Assembly: GCA_051162045.1 (NCBI GenBank)
Contig: JBISDI010000005.1
Source: Anaerozeibacter quisquiliarum
Lineage (GTDB): Bacteria > Bacillota > Clostridia > Christensenellales > Aristaeellaceae
Length of the DNA stretch: 64,000 nt
Strand: one strand, 5' to 3'
The position numbers and the translations under genes are program-made. Positions within the stretch are counted from its first letter, which is position 1. Every line of letters begins with the position of its first letter. The notes under the pieces were generated by a model, which saw only the letters and a list, made by a program, of their open reading frames with translations, had not been told where the DNA came from and searched no databases. Below are positions 8,606 through 16,961 of this stretch, piece by piece.

Positions 8606-8639
8606 TTTAGATAGTTTCCTAAATATATAATATTAGGAA
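8606..8639 (+). promoter_or_regulatory. Inverted-repeat operator candidate downstream of the promoter
   Basis: TTCCTAA (8616-8622) and TTAGGAA (8633-8639) form a perfect 7 bp inverted repeat with a 10 bp AT spacer. A further half-site TTTAG (8606-8610) pairs with CTAAA (8619-8623). The position just after the transcription start suits a repressor such as a MarR or TetR type; no such gene is adjacent. Confidence 0.5.
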
Positions 8640-8721
8640 GCGATCGGCATGGGCGATGCCTGGAACGCGATGGGAGACCTGGCGCGGCGGGCTCAGGATA
8701 GGAAGCGGAGGAAAGAACGCG

Positions 8722-10104
8722 ATGAAGCGATGGATGCGGTGCGTGGCGGTTGCGCTTGCGATGACAGGGGCCTTGGGTATGAGCTTGGGCAGTGCGGCGG
8801 CTTCGGGCGAAGCGGGCGGGGGCGATGCGTCGGTGCGCGCGGCAAAAGCGCTGATTGAGACCATTCTGTCGCGCGACTATGCCGCCGCCGAGGCCCGCCT
8901 TTCCGATCAGCTCAAGGGCGCGCTGGACGCGCAGGGCGGGCTGCAGGCGTTGATCGATGCCATGCTCGACAGCACAGGCGCGCTGACCGGCCTCGGCGAG
9001 GCCCATATGACGCGCGCCATGGACATGGACGTGGTGACGACCGAGGCGGTCTTTGAGCGGGGGGCCTATAAGATCATCATCGCGCTGGACGGCGAAGGCG
9101 TGGCGCAGTCGCTGCTGTTTCAGAGCGACACGCAGACGCCCGAGGAGCCGGTTCCCGAGGGCGTGACCGCCGAGGAAGTGACGGTGGACGCCGGGACTGG
9201 CTATCCGCTGGGCGGCACGCTGACCTTTCCCGAAGCGGCACGGGGCAAGCTGCCGGCGGCGGGGCCGCTACCGGCGGTATTGCTGGTGTGGGGCTCCGGC
9301 CCGAACGGGCGCGACGAGGCGGTGGGCGGCAATCGGGTGTTCGCGCAGTTGGCGCACGCGCTGGCCGAGCGCGGCATCGCGGCGCTCAGGTTCGACAAGC
9401 GCGTGGTGACCTACCCGGAGGCGGCCGGGCGGCCCGACTTTTCGGTCAAACAGGAGTATATCGAAGACGTGCTGGCGGCAACCCGGTTGCTCGCTGCCGA
9501 TCCGCGCGTCGATCCCGAGCGGGTGTTCATTTTGGGCCACAGCCAGGGCGGCATGCTCGCGCCCCGGTTTGTGGAGGAAGGCGCGGACGTCAAGGGGCTG
9601 ATTTTGCTGGCCGGTTCGCCGCGCACACTGACCGACATCCTGTACGACCAGCAGATGGACGCGCTGGGCGCGGCGGCGGATGACCCGGCGGCGCGCAAGC
9701 CCTACGACGACATGCGCGCCGAGGCCGAGGCGGTCTATCAGGGTACCGAGGAACAGGCGCTTGCGCATCTGCCGCTGTACGGCGGCGCGATGAGCGCGTA
9801 CTACCTGTACGAGATGCAAAAGCACGACCCGATCGCGCTGCTGACCGGGCAACAGACGAAGGTCTTGGTGTTGCAGGGTGACAACGACAAGCAGGTGCTG
9901 ACGGAGGCCGACTACGGGCGCTATCGCGCGGCGCTCGAGGGCCAGCCCTACGCGCAGCTCAAGCTCTATCCGGGGCTGAATCACCTGTTCATGCCATCCG
10001 AGGCGCAAAACTTGGCCGAGGCGATGCGGGAGTACAATACCCCCGCGCGCATTCCGGATGAGGTGCTCAGTGACATTGCGGCCTTTGTGAAAGGCCAGCC
10101 TTGA
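8722..10104 (+). CDS. Secreted alpha/beta hydrolase with N-terminal DUF3887-like domain
   Basis: 460 residues. An N-terminal signal sequence (MKRWMRCVAVALAMTGAL, cleavage near AAA-SG) precedes a helical domain of DUF3887 type (about 35-125) and an alpha/beta hydrolase domain (about 160-455). The nucleophile elbow is GHSQGG and the probable catalytic histidine lies in GLNHLF near the end. The ATG at 8722 follows GGAGGAAAG by six bases; an upstream start at 8656 would hide the signal peptide. It probably cleaves esters or peptides outside the membrane; the substrate is unknown. It is monocistronic, with its own consensus promoter and terminator. Confidence 0.88.
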   Translation: MKRWMRCVAVALAMTGALGMSLGSAAASGEAGGGDASVRAAKALIETILSRDYAAAEARLSDQLKGALDAQGGLQALIDAMLDSTGALTGLGEAHMTRAMDMDVVTTEAVFERGAYKIIIALDGEGVAQSLLFQSDTQTPEEPVPEGVTAEEVTVDAGTGYPLGGTLTFPEAARGKLPAAGPLPAVLLVWGSGPNGRDEAVGGNRVFAQLAHALAERGIAALRFDKRVVTYPEAAGRPDFSVKQEYIEDVLAATRLLAADPRVDPERVFILGHSQGGMLAPRFVEEGADVKGLILLAGSPRTLTDILYDQQMDALGAAADDPAARKPYDDMRAEAEAVYQGTEEQALAHLPLYGGAMSAYYLYEMQKHDPIALLTGQQTKVLVLQGDNDKQVLTEADYGRYRAALEGQPYAQLKLYPGLNHLFMPSEAQNLAEAMREYNTPARIPDEVLSDIAAFVKGQP

Positions 10105-10117
10105 CCGATGGATGAGC

Positions 10118-10152
10118 AAATGGCGTCGAGCGATGGCTCCGACGCCATTTTT
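10118..10152 (+). terminator. Rho-independent terminator of the hydrolase gene
   Basis: Perfect 9 bp stem ATGGCGTCG (10120-10128) with CGACGCCAT (10140-10148), followed by TTTTT. Confidence 0.85.
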
Positions 10153-10195
10153 GTGACGATTTTACGCAAAGCACCATGGCGGCGCGCCGGCCGTA

Positions 10196-10204
10196 TGATA
10201 TACT
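10196..10204 (+). promoter_or_regulatory. Extended -10 element before the MFS gene
   Basis: TGATATACT matches TGnTATAAT-type extended -10 elements; no good -35 is seen. A TCGATATCGA palindrome follows at 10214-10223, just before the ribosome binding site AAAGGA. Confidence 0.45.
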
Positions 10205-10241
10205 GTTGGCCTATCGATATCGAAAGGATACTTTTTTACGT

Positions 10242-11498
10242 ATGCAAGACAAATGGATTCGCCGCGTCGCGCTGTATCTGAGCGGGCAGACGATCAGCCT
10301 GTTCGGCTCGATGGTGGTGCAGTTCGCCATTTCCTGGCACGTGACGCTTTCCACCAAGAACGGCGCGCAGATGACGATTATGACGCTGTGCGGCTTTTTG
10401 CCGCAGCTCGTAATCGCGCCGTTTGCCGGCGTGTGGGCCGACCGCCACGATCGACGGCGCATGATCGTGTGGGCCGACGCCATGATCGCGCTGAGCACCG
10501 CCATCCTGGCCGTGCTGTTTATGAGAGGCTGCGACCACCTGTGGCTGTTGTACGTGATTTCCGCGATCCGCTCGCTGGGCAACGGCATTCAGCAGCCGGC
10601 GGTCAGCGCGCTGCTGCCCGACATCGTGCCCTCCGAGCATCTGATGCGCGTCAACGGCATCAACGCCAGCATTCAAAGCGTCATGATGCTGGCCGCGCCG
10701 GCCGCGGCGGGCATGCTGTACGCGAGGATGGGGCTGCAATCGACGTTCTGGGTGGACGTCGCGACCGCGGCGGTCGGCATCGGCATCCTGATGATGCTGA
10801 GCGTGCCGACTCGGGCGGCGCCGGCCGCCGAGGGCGCTTCGGTGACGGGCGATATGATGGGCGGCCTTGGCTATGTGAAGCGCACCCGGTGGCTCAGCCA
10901 ACTGATCCTGTTCTATCTGGTCTACGCGCTGATGTTCGGGCCGGTGGTGCTGCTGACGCCGCTCATGGTGGCGCGCAGCTTTGGCGAGGAGGCCTGGCGG
11001 CTGACCGCGCACGAGATGGTATTCGCCGTCGGCAGCCTGCTCGGCGGCGCGGCGATTGGCTTTATCGGCGACAAGGTGCGCAACAGGATTCACCTACTGC
11101 TGCTCGGCAGCGCGGCGTTCGGGCTGGCGACGCTGGTCATGGGGTTCTCGCGCGATTTCCTGTTCTATCTGATCGTCATGGGGTTTTCGGGCTTCACCAT
11201 GCCCCTAATCAACACGGGCGTCATGACCGTCTTGCAACAGAAAATCGCGCCTGAGTTCATGGGGCGCGTATTCGGGCTGATCTCGATCATCGGCTCGGCC
11301 GCCATACCGCTGTCGATGACGATATTCGGCCCGCTGGCCGACGTGGTCAGCGTGGAAACGCAATTGATCGTGACCGGCGCCCTTATGACAGCCATCGCCG
11401 GCTACATGACGCGCTTCCCCGAGCTGATTGAGGCCGGGGAACCGCTCCCCGCGCCCGAAGGCGGGGAGGCCGCGCCGAATAAATCAGCGCCTACCTAG
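10242..11498 (+). CDS. MFS transporter, macrolide-efflux-like (MFS_3 type)
   Basis: 418 residues with about 12 membrane spans. The cytoplasmic loop 2-3 motif FAGVWADRHDRRRMIVWAD is typical of the MFS_3 group that includes Mef-type drug exporters, and the second-half motif RVFGLISIIGSAAIPLSM also fits. The ATG at 10242 has AAAGGAT upstream at a rather long spacing of 12 bases; an in-frame ATG at 10176 overlaps the promoter and is not preferred. The substrate is unknown, since many relatives are uncharacterised. Its stop TAG forms CTAG with the stop of the convergent DUF401 gene, so the two reading frames overlap by four bases. Confidence 0.9.
   Translation: MQDKWIRRVALYLSGQTISLFGSMVVQFAISWHVTLSTKNGAQMTIMTLCGFLPQLVIAPFAGVWADRHDRRRMIVWADAMIALSTAILAVLFMRGCDHLWLLYVISAIRSLGNGIQQPAVSALLPDIVPSEHLMRVNGINASIQSVMMLAAPAAAGMLYARMGLQSTFWVDVATAAVGIGILMMLSVPTRAAPAAEGASVTGDMMGGLGYVKRTRWLSQLILFYLVYALMFGPVVLLTPLMVARSFGEEAWRLTAHEMVFAVGSLLGGAAIGFIGDKVRNRIHLLLLGSAAFGLATLVMGFSRDFLFYLIVMGFSGFTMPLINTGVMTVLQQKIAPEFMGRVFGLISIIGSAAIPLSMTIFGPLADVVSVETQLIVTGALMTAIAGYMTRFPELIEAGEPLPAPEGGEAAPNKSAPT
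11482..11497 (-). repeat. Terminus of the dispersed palindromic element, at the shared gene end
   Basis: On the minus strand TAGGTAGGCGCTGATT starts exactly at the DUF401 stop codon. It matches the end of the 49870-50034 element (TAGGTAAGCGCTGATT) at 15 of 16 positions. Only this end is recognisable; the rest is absent or diverged. On the plus strand it encodes the last residues of the MFS protein. Confidence 0.5.
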
Positions 11499-12700
11499 AA
11501 CGCCAGCCGCAGCAGCAGATAATACCCGATCATCAGCGCTGCGAACATCAGCGATGCGGGCAGCGTCTTGCGGATCAGTTCGCCCAAGGTGATGCCGAAG
11601 TAGTCCGCCGCCACCACCAGGCAGACGTGGGTGGGGGAGAGCAGACTCGCGGCGTGGCACACGCACATGAGCAGCACCATAAAGGGCATGCCGCCGCCAG
11701 GGATCGCGGCGAAGGCCAGCGGCGTACCCAGCGCGATGATGCTGCTGGAGCCGCTGATGATGGTGCCCACAAAGAACAGCAGCGCGAAGATCAGGAAGGT
11801 GGGGATGGGCAGGGTGGAGAGCGCTTCGGGCAGCATTTGCAAAACGCCCGTATACGCGATGAACTCCTTGAGCACCAGCACCAGGAAGGTGTTGCCGAGC
11901 AGCTTCAATTCAAAGGCGGAGCGCAGCGCCGAAACGAGCTCCGCCCCGCGAAAGCGATAAATTACCGCCGTCGCCGCGATCGACGCGAGCACGGCGATGA
12001 CGACCGGCAGCTTGAAGGCCAGAATCAGGGTCAGTACCAGAATCAGCGGCCACAGGTGAATGAGCAGATTCAACGCATCCCGGCCCCGGTTGTCGCTGCG
12101 CGGCGTACCGGGGTCTTTTGGCAACCGGCGCAGGTAGGGGAAGTACCCGAGCGCGACCAACGCGATCAACGGCACGATCATGCCCAGCATGAACGGGGGC
12201 AGCGGGATGCCCGACAGGTTCGACATCAGCAGCACGCTCGAATAGGTGGGCAGCGTGCTTTCCGGGATGTGGCGGAACCAGCTGGCCACGAACGCCTGCT
12301 CCCTGGGCTTCAAGTAATCGCCTGCGGCGTCCCGTACGATCTCGCCGCACAGGATCATGGCGGCGGCCGAGGGCAACAGGCCGATGAACACCGGCACCCC
12401 CGCCGCGTTGACCCGGCGGTTGTGGAACAGGCCGTTCAGGTCCCGCTGCATGAGTTTGAGCAGAGCGCGCGCCTCGAGCATCCGCTGCAAATACGTGATC
12501 AGGTACAGCGACAGGAGCACCGACAGCGAATCCCAATGCGAGAGCACCTTCCAAGGGCGCGATACCCATTCGACCGGCGGGATTGCGTACAGGATGACGA
12601 TGGCGACCAACCCGCCCGCAATCGCCTGATACAGCGGCCTTTTCAGCCCCAACAGCAACACAATCGCGAGGAACACGACGCCCAGGTAGACGATCTCCAC
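11495..12700 (-). CDS. DUF401 family membrane protein (putative permease)
   Basis: 401 residues and about 11-12 membrane spans, the usual size of the DUF401 family, which is distantly related to ArsB/NhaD-type ion transporters. Conserved-looking segments are VFIGLLPSAAAMILCGEIV and GTIISGSSSIIALGTPLAF, a broken-helix type repeat. The GTG at 12700 is chosen because GGAGG lies nine bases upstream; an ATG at 12721 lies before that site and has none of its own. The transported substrate is unknown. It is transcribed alone from a strong promoter and ends against the MFS gene. Confidence 0.85.
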   Translation of the reverse strand: MEIVYLGVVFLAIVLLLGLKRPLYQAIAGGLVAIVILYAIPPVEWVSRPWKVLSHWDSLSVLLSLYLITYLQRMLEARALLKLMQRDLNGLFHNRRVNAAGVPVFIGLLPSAAAMILCGEIVRDAAGDYLKPREQAFVASWFRHIPESTLPTYSSVLLMSNLSGIPLPPFMLGMIVPLIALVALGYFPYLRRLPKDPGTPRSDNRGRDALNLLIHLWPLILVLTLILAFKLPVVIAVLASIAATAVIYRFRGAELVSALRSAFELKLLGNTFLVLVLKEFIAYTGVLQMLPEALSTLPIPTFLIFALLFFVGTIISGSSSIIALGTPLAFAAIPGGGMPFMVLLMCVCHAASLLSPTHVCLVVAADYFGITLGELIRKTLPASLMFAALMIGYYLLLRLAF

Positions 12701-12752
12701 AGGTACAGGCCTCCAGACCATCACGCTGCGTTTTTGCGCATGTATTTTTTCC

Positions 12753-12781
12753 AGTATAGACGGCGGGCACGGGTATGTCAA
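12753..12781 (-). promoter_or_regulatory. Sigma-A promoter of the DUF401 gene
   Basis: On the minus strand TTGACA (12781-12776), 17 bp spacer, TATACT (12758-12753). Confidence 0.85.
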
Positions 12782-12868
12782 GCGCACAGCGCAATCGCTT
12801 TCAACCGCAGTTGGGGCGTTCGGGAAGACAATTTTGTACCGCCGATGTGTGCTGGCAGCTCACCAATT

Positions 12869-12880
12869 GTTCCGCGGAAC
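12869..12880. promoter_or_regulatory. 12 bp palindrome in the divergent intergenic region
   Basis: GTTCCGCGGAAC is a perfect palindrome between the DUF401 and Ig-like genes and about 50 bp before the Ig-like start. It could be an operator; no regulator is assigned. Confidence 0.35.
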
Positions 12881-12931
12881 GTGATATGCTTTGAAAGAAG
12901 GCATTGTATTCAGAGATGGAGGGATCAGTTT

Positions 12932-14557
12932 ATGACAAGAAGGCTATGCATTGCGCTCGTTTTCGTCATCATGCTGACCGCGTTGGGCGCGCTCGCGCCC
13001 GCGGCGCTGGCCGAGGATGCCCGTCTGGTCATGAGAACCGACGGCACGGTGTTTGCGGGACAGCTTGTGCCGCGGCAAGTCGACCCGGAGGGCGATCCGT
13101 ATCGGTACGAGGTGGAGCAGGACGAGGTGTACTTCGGAATCGATCGGGTGTCCAAGGTGGATTTCGAGCTCAGCCGCTTCAGCAACGGCACCCGCATGCG
13201 GATCGTGAAGCTGTGGCAAGACGGCGAGTCGGACATCGCCCAGACCGACTTTGCTGAGAATAAGGCCGGCATCTGGCCGCAGAAGCACACGCTGAGCACG
13301 TATCTGGGCGTCGGCGAGTACCGAATCAGCGTGTGGGCGGATTACTACGATGGTCGCCCGGTCACGCTCCAATATTGGCTCAAGGCGAAGGCTACGCCGG
13401 TTCCCGCGCCCGCCCCGGATGTGGAAGATCCGTTTGGCGCGTGCCCGATCAGCCTGGGCCAAGACTATCAAGATGTGCTCGGCGTGGAGGAGGATCGCCG
13501 CACCTTCCGCTTCCGCCTGCCCTCCGATGCCAAGGTGGAGGTATCGCTCAAGGGTGGAAGCAGGGAATGGGTGGGTATGGAACTCTTCTTCCTCGACACG
13601 CCCAATCCCGAGGACCCGAACGACGAGGGCATGCGCTTCCTGTACAACCAGGCGCCGCCGATGGTTCCCCAACAGAAAAAACCGGTGAACACCACCAAGG
13701 CGTTCAATATCCGGGGCGGGCGCGATTACTACGTGAGCGTCTACCGTGAAAACCGGTGGCAGAGCGCCGCGCCGTTCAGCTTGCAGGTTAAGAGCAAGCC
13801 CTGGGTATCGCCCAAGATCAAACTGGACAAGAGTTATACCTTTGCCCAGGGCGGTCGTCAGTGGATCAATCCCTACGGCGACACCAACCGGGTGCACGGG
13901 TTGGAATTTGACTGGGCGTGCTCGCCGGAGTCGGTCGCCGCCGTCTTTGAGGATGGGACGATCGAGTGCAGGGGCGTCGGCAAGGCCACGTTCAAGGTGA
14001 ACCTCAAATCCGATCCCGCCAAGACATACACCGCGACGATCAACGTGGTCGCCAACGAGTTCCAGCGCGCCAAGCCGCTCGCGGCCAAGGCCAAGGCGGT
14101 GTACGTGTCGATAAAGCGCCTGAAGTTCGCCGCAAACGGAAGCGCTGAAGCCGAGCTGTTCGTATTCAACAAGAGCGGCGAGCCGATTTCCGGGATCGAC
14201 TTCCGGCGCGCGGAGATGCGCTTCCTGCGCCAGGGCGGCTATTTCATGCACTCGCAAATCGACCCGGCGATCAAGGAACTGCACGCCTTCCCGCAACCGC
14301 TTCAAAACGGCAACTACACCACCCTCACGCTGACGTTTGGGCCTGAAGGGCCGATGGAGTGGGAGCAGATCGTACCTGAGCAGACCGATCTGACCGGCTC
14401 AGGAGACGGGCTTAGGATCGAGGATCTTGCCTGCTACACCGCGCTGACGCCCAAGGGCGTCAGGGCCGCCTTCCCCCGGATCCGCGTGCTGAACGGCCGG
14501 GACAGGGGCGTGTATGCGGCCAGGCAAGCCGCCGAGCAGCCGATGCCGAATCGGTAG
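12932..14557 (+). CDS. Secreted protein with Big_2-like immunoglobulin domain
   Basis: 541 residues. A signal peptide (MTRRLCIALVFVIMLTALG, cleavage near ALAE) is followed by several beta-rich segments with no known enzyme motif. Residues about 300-372 fit a bacterial Ig-like group 2 domain: FDWACSPESVAAVFEDGTIE then CRGVGKATFKV. A PVPAPAP linker sits near residue 155. The ATG at 12932 follows GGAGGGAT; the frame is open far upstream but that part overlaps the DUF401 gene antisense. It is probably an extracellular or wall-associated adhesion or scaffold protein, without LPxTG, SLH or transmembrane anchor. Function unknown. Confidence 0.82.
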   Translation: MTRRLCIALVFVIMLTALGALAPAALAEDARLVMRTDGTVFAGQLVPRQVDPEGDPYRYEVEQDEVYFGIDRVSKVDFELSRFSNGTRMRIVKLWQDGESDIAQTDFAENKAGIWPQKHTLSTYLGVGEYRISVWADYYDGRPVTLQYWLKAKATPVPAPAPDVEDPFGACPISLGQDYQDVLGVEEDRRTFRFRLPSDAKVEVSLKGGSREWVGMELFFLDTPNPEDPNDEGMRFLYNQAPPMVPQQKKPVNTTKAFNIRGGRDYYVSVYRENRWQSAAPFSLQVKSKPWVSPKIKLDKSYTFAQGGRQWINPYGDTNRVHGLEFDWACSPESVAAVFEDGTIECRGVGKATFKVNLKSDPAKTYTATINVVANEFQRAKPLAAKAKAVYVSIKRLKFAANGSAEAELFVFNKSGEPISGIDFRRAEMRFLRQGGYFMHSQIDPAIKELHAFPQPLQNGNYTTLTLTFGPEGPMEWEQIVPEQTDLTGSGDGLRIEDLACYTALTPKGVRAAFPRIRVLNGRDRGVYAARQAAEQPMPNR

Positions 14558-14570
14558 AGGCACAAGGGAC

Positions 14571-14618
14571 AGCAGGGACTGCGGCGCTGGGAAACTGGCG
14601 TCGCGGTCCCTGTTTTCT
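14571..14618 (+). terminator. Rho-independent terminator of the Ig-like gene
   Basis: Stem CAGGGACTGCG (14573-14583) with CGCGGTCCCTG (14602-14612), one mismatch, followed by TTTTCT. Confidence 0.8.
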
Positions 14619-14622
14619 GTAA

Positions 14623-14651
14623 TTGACGATCGGCGGATGATCGTTTATAAT
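14623..14651 (+). promoter_or_regulatory. Sigma-A promoter of the HTH-kinase operon
   Basis: TTGACG (14623-14628), 17 bp spacer, TATAAT (14646-14651), just after the preceding terminator. Confidence 0.88.
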
Positions 14652-14708
14652 AAGCGAAAAGGATGGGCGAGAAGGTAAAATTCTACATTACGCAGGCAGG
14701 ACGGGGTG

Positions 14709-15161
14709 ATGAGCGTGAGCGAAACAGGCAGCGACCTCAAGACGAGTAAATTGTGGGATCAACTCTTCAAGGCCCCCTCGCTGGACGCATACCTCGGCGA
14801 GAACGAAGCGGATATTTTGCCGCCATTCTTTGAATACATCGACACATTGTGCAGGCAGCGGGGCGAGAAGCCCGCGAGCGTGATTCAGCGAGCGGGCATC
14901 GAGCGTTCGTTTGGCTATCAGGTATTTCGAGGCGACCGCAAGCCCTCGCGCGATACGGTGCTGTTGCTGGCCTTCGGCTTTAAGGCCGATGTGGAGATGG
15001 CCCAATCGCTGCTCAAACACGCGGGATACGGCCCGCTTTACCCGCGCGTGCGCAGGGATGTGGTCGTCGCTTATAGCTTACAAAACGGTATCAGCCTCGC
15101 GGATACGCAAGACGCCTTGGCCGAACTCGGGCTGCCGACGATTGGAGCCATGCCGAGATGA
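14709..15161 (+). CDS. XRE-like helix-turn-helix protein paired with a Ser/Thr kinase
   Basis: 150 residues. The centre (about 52-100) fits an XRE/Cro-type helix-turn-helix: KPASVIQRAGIERSFGYQVF, then GDRKPSRDTVLLLAFGF. The N-terminal 50 residues are acidic and contain no known domain. A GTG at 14706 and an ATG at 14709 are both possible starts behind a GGACGGG sequence. The stop overlaps the start of the kinase gene (ATGA), so the two proteins are made in a fixed ratio. The likely role is a DNA-binding or adaptor partner, perhaps a phosphorylation target, of the kinase. That partnership is inferred from coupling alone. Confidence 0.78.
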   Translation: MSVSETGSDLKTSKLWDQLFKAPSLDAYLGENEADILPPFFEYIDTLCRQRGEKPASVIQRAGIERSFGYQVFRGDRKPSRDTVLLLAFGFKADVEMAQSLLKHAGYGPLYPRVRRDVVVAYSLQNGISLADTQDALAELGLPTIGAMPR

Positions 15162-16765
15162 GCGATGTACAGAAAGCGGTCGCCGAGTTGGAGGCCGCCT
15201 TTGCGGAGATTCGCTTTCCGGATGGCTTTTTGGACGACTACGATCAATTGGAGTGCCTGGCGAGCGGACACGGCACGGAAACCTACCTGGTAACGCGCAA
15301 GGGCTCGCGGCAGCTGTTCATCGCCAAATGGTACGACCGGAACATCCATCGCTGCGTGCATGAAGGCGGCATCCTCAAGGCGCTCAGGCACGACGGGCTG
15401 CCCGCCTTCGCCGACGAATACGAGGGCGACGGCGCGGTCTGCATCGTCCGCGAGTACATCCCCGGCACGCCGCTCGACCGGTATGTGCGGGAGCGCAAAC
15501 CGTCCGCCGCGCAGACCGTCGCCCTGTGCATCCGGCTGTGCGAGTTGCTGACCTGCCTGCACGGCCAGCAGCCGCCCGTCATTCATCGAGACATCAAGCC
15601 GCAAAACGTGATCGTCCGGGAGGACGGCTCCGTCGCGCTGATCGACTTCGAGATCTCCCGCGTTTACGACGACGGCGTCGATGCGGACACGCAGATCTCG
15701 GGCACCCGGTGCTTTGCCCCGCCGGAGCAATACGGCTTTTCGCAGACCGACGCGCGGGCGGACATCTACTCGCTGGGCGTGCTGCTATGCTGGATGCTGA
15801 CCGGCAGCGCGGAAGTGAGGGCGGCCGTGATTCCGGACAGGCGGCTGGCGGCCATCGTGCGCCGGTGTACGGCCTTCTCCCCGGAGGCGCGCTTCCGCAG
15901 CGCCGACGCCGTCAAAAGGGCGCTGCTCGGCGCGGTCAAGCCGCGCGGGAGGACGACGCTTCGCAGCGGTCTGGCCGCGGCGCTGCTTTGCCTGTGCTTA
16001 GGCTTCGGCATCGGCCGGTATACGGGGCTCTTCACATTCTCCTTCGCGCAGGGCATACGGTTTCAGGAGCCGTTGATCGAACAAGCGGTTCGGCTGCAGC
16101 TGGGCGTGGATGCGCAGGCGCCGCTGACGCCGGACGAGTTGGCGACCGTCAGGTCCATCTACATCTTCGGCAATGAAGTGGCGCTCACGCGGGACGCCTT
16201 CGAAGGCGGGTTGTCGGGCGCGCGCGGCAAGGCCCCGAGGGGCGCCGTCGAAACGCTGGAAGACGTAAGGCTGCTGCCGGCCCTGGAGGAGATCATGGTG
16301 GCCTACCAGAACCTGTCGGACATCGGGCCGATCGCAAAGGCAAAGTACCTTGCCTCCATCACCTTGATGCACACGCGGGTGTCGGACGTCGCGCCGCTGG
16401 CCCATATGAAATCCCTGGTTAGCGTGAACCTGTATGACACAAACGTAACCGACGTCGCCATCCTTGACACCTGTCCCCGTTTGGGACACCTCGATCTCGG
16501 CGCTACGCTGGTCCGCTCCGTCGCGGGCATCGGCGGGCGTGGATCGCTGGAACACCTCGGTCTGGATCGGCTGACGCTCGATTCGCTGGATGGGCTCGAG
16601 CAGTTCCCCCATTTGACTTCGCTGGCTCTCAGGCAGGCCGTCATCGGCGACCTGTCGGCGCTTCGGGCGCTTCCCTCGCTGCGCTCGGTCGAGATGACCG
16701 GAGACATGCGCGCTCAAGCGGAAGAGTTTATGGACGGCGTGGGCTTTTCCGTTACATTCATGTGA
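15158..16765 (+). CDS. Membrane-anchored Ser/Thr protein kinase with extracellular leucine-rich-repeat-like region
   Basis: 535 residues. A Hanks-type kinase domain occupies about 28-258: the beta-3 lysine in FIAKW (K57), the catalytic loop HRDIKPQN (143-150), and GTRCFAPPEQYG in the activation segment with the APE equivalent. The DFG motif is DFE (163-165), so the glycine is replaced. A single membrane span follows at about 270-288. The outer part (about 330-525) has repeated short units such as LAHMKSLVSVNLYDTNVTDV and FPHLTSLALRQAVIGDLSAL, an SDS22/internalin-like leucine-rich pattern, rather than the PASTA repeats of PrkC. It probably senses an external ligand or cell-wall state and signals to the co-encoded HTH protein. 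Confidence 0.87.
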   Translation: MSDVQKAVAELEAAFAEIRFPDGFLDDYDQLECLASGHGTETYLVTRKGSRQLFIAKWYDRNIHRCVHEGGILKALRHDGLPAFADEYEGDGAVCIVREYIPGTPLDRYVRERKPSAAQTVALCIRLCELLTCLHGQQPPVIHRDIKPQNVIVREDGSVALIDFEISRVYDDGVDADTQISGTRCFAPPEQYGFSQTDARADIYSLGVLLCWMLTGSAEVRAAVIPDRRLAAIVRRCTAFSPEARFRSADAVKRALLGAVKPRGRTTLRSGLAAALLCLCLGFGIGRYTGLFTFSFAQGIRFQEPLIEQAVRLQLGVDAQAPLTPDELATVRSIYIFGNEVALTRDAFEGGLSGARGKAPRGAVETLEDVRLLPALEEIMVAYQNLSDIGPIAKAKYLASITLMHTRVSDVAPLAHMKSLVSVNLYDTNVTDVAILDTCPRLGHLDLGATLVRSVAGIGGRGSLEHLGLDRLTLDSLDGLEQFPHLTSLALRQAVIGDLSALRALPSLRSVEMTGDMRAQAEEFMDGVGFSVTFM

Positions 16766-16961
16766 CCAATGGGACCAATCCTTCGCCTGACATCCTTGCG
16801 GATTGCCTCAAAGCAAGATCCGCCTGCCGTACCCGCTTCGCGGAAGGTGGCAACAGCCGCGCTCATCACCTGGAAATTCAGTTTGGTTCCCTGGCGGTCG
16901 GCAAGATCGCAATGGTTCAGCCGCCTTTACCGTCGGCTTGCCATGGCGGTGTTCGCCTCGA

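Noticed and set aside
11627..12931. Long upstream extension of the Ig-like gene frame
   Set aside because: It runs antisense through the DUF401 gene; the signal peptide and GGAGGGAT place the start at 12932.
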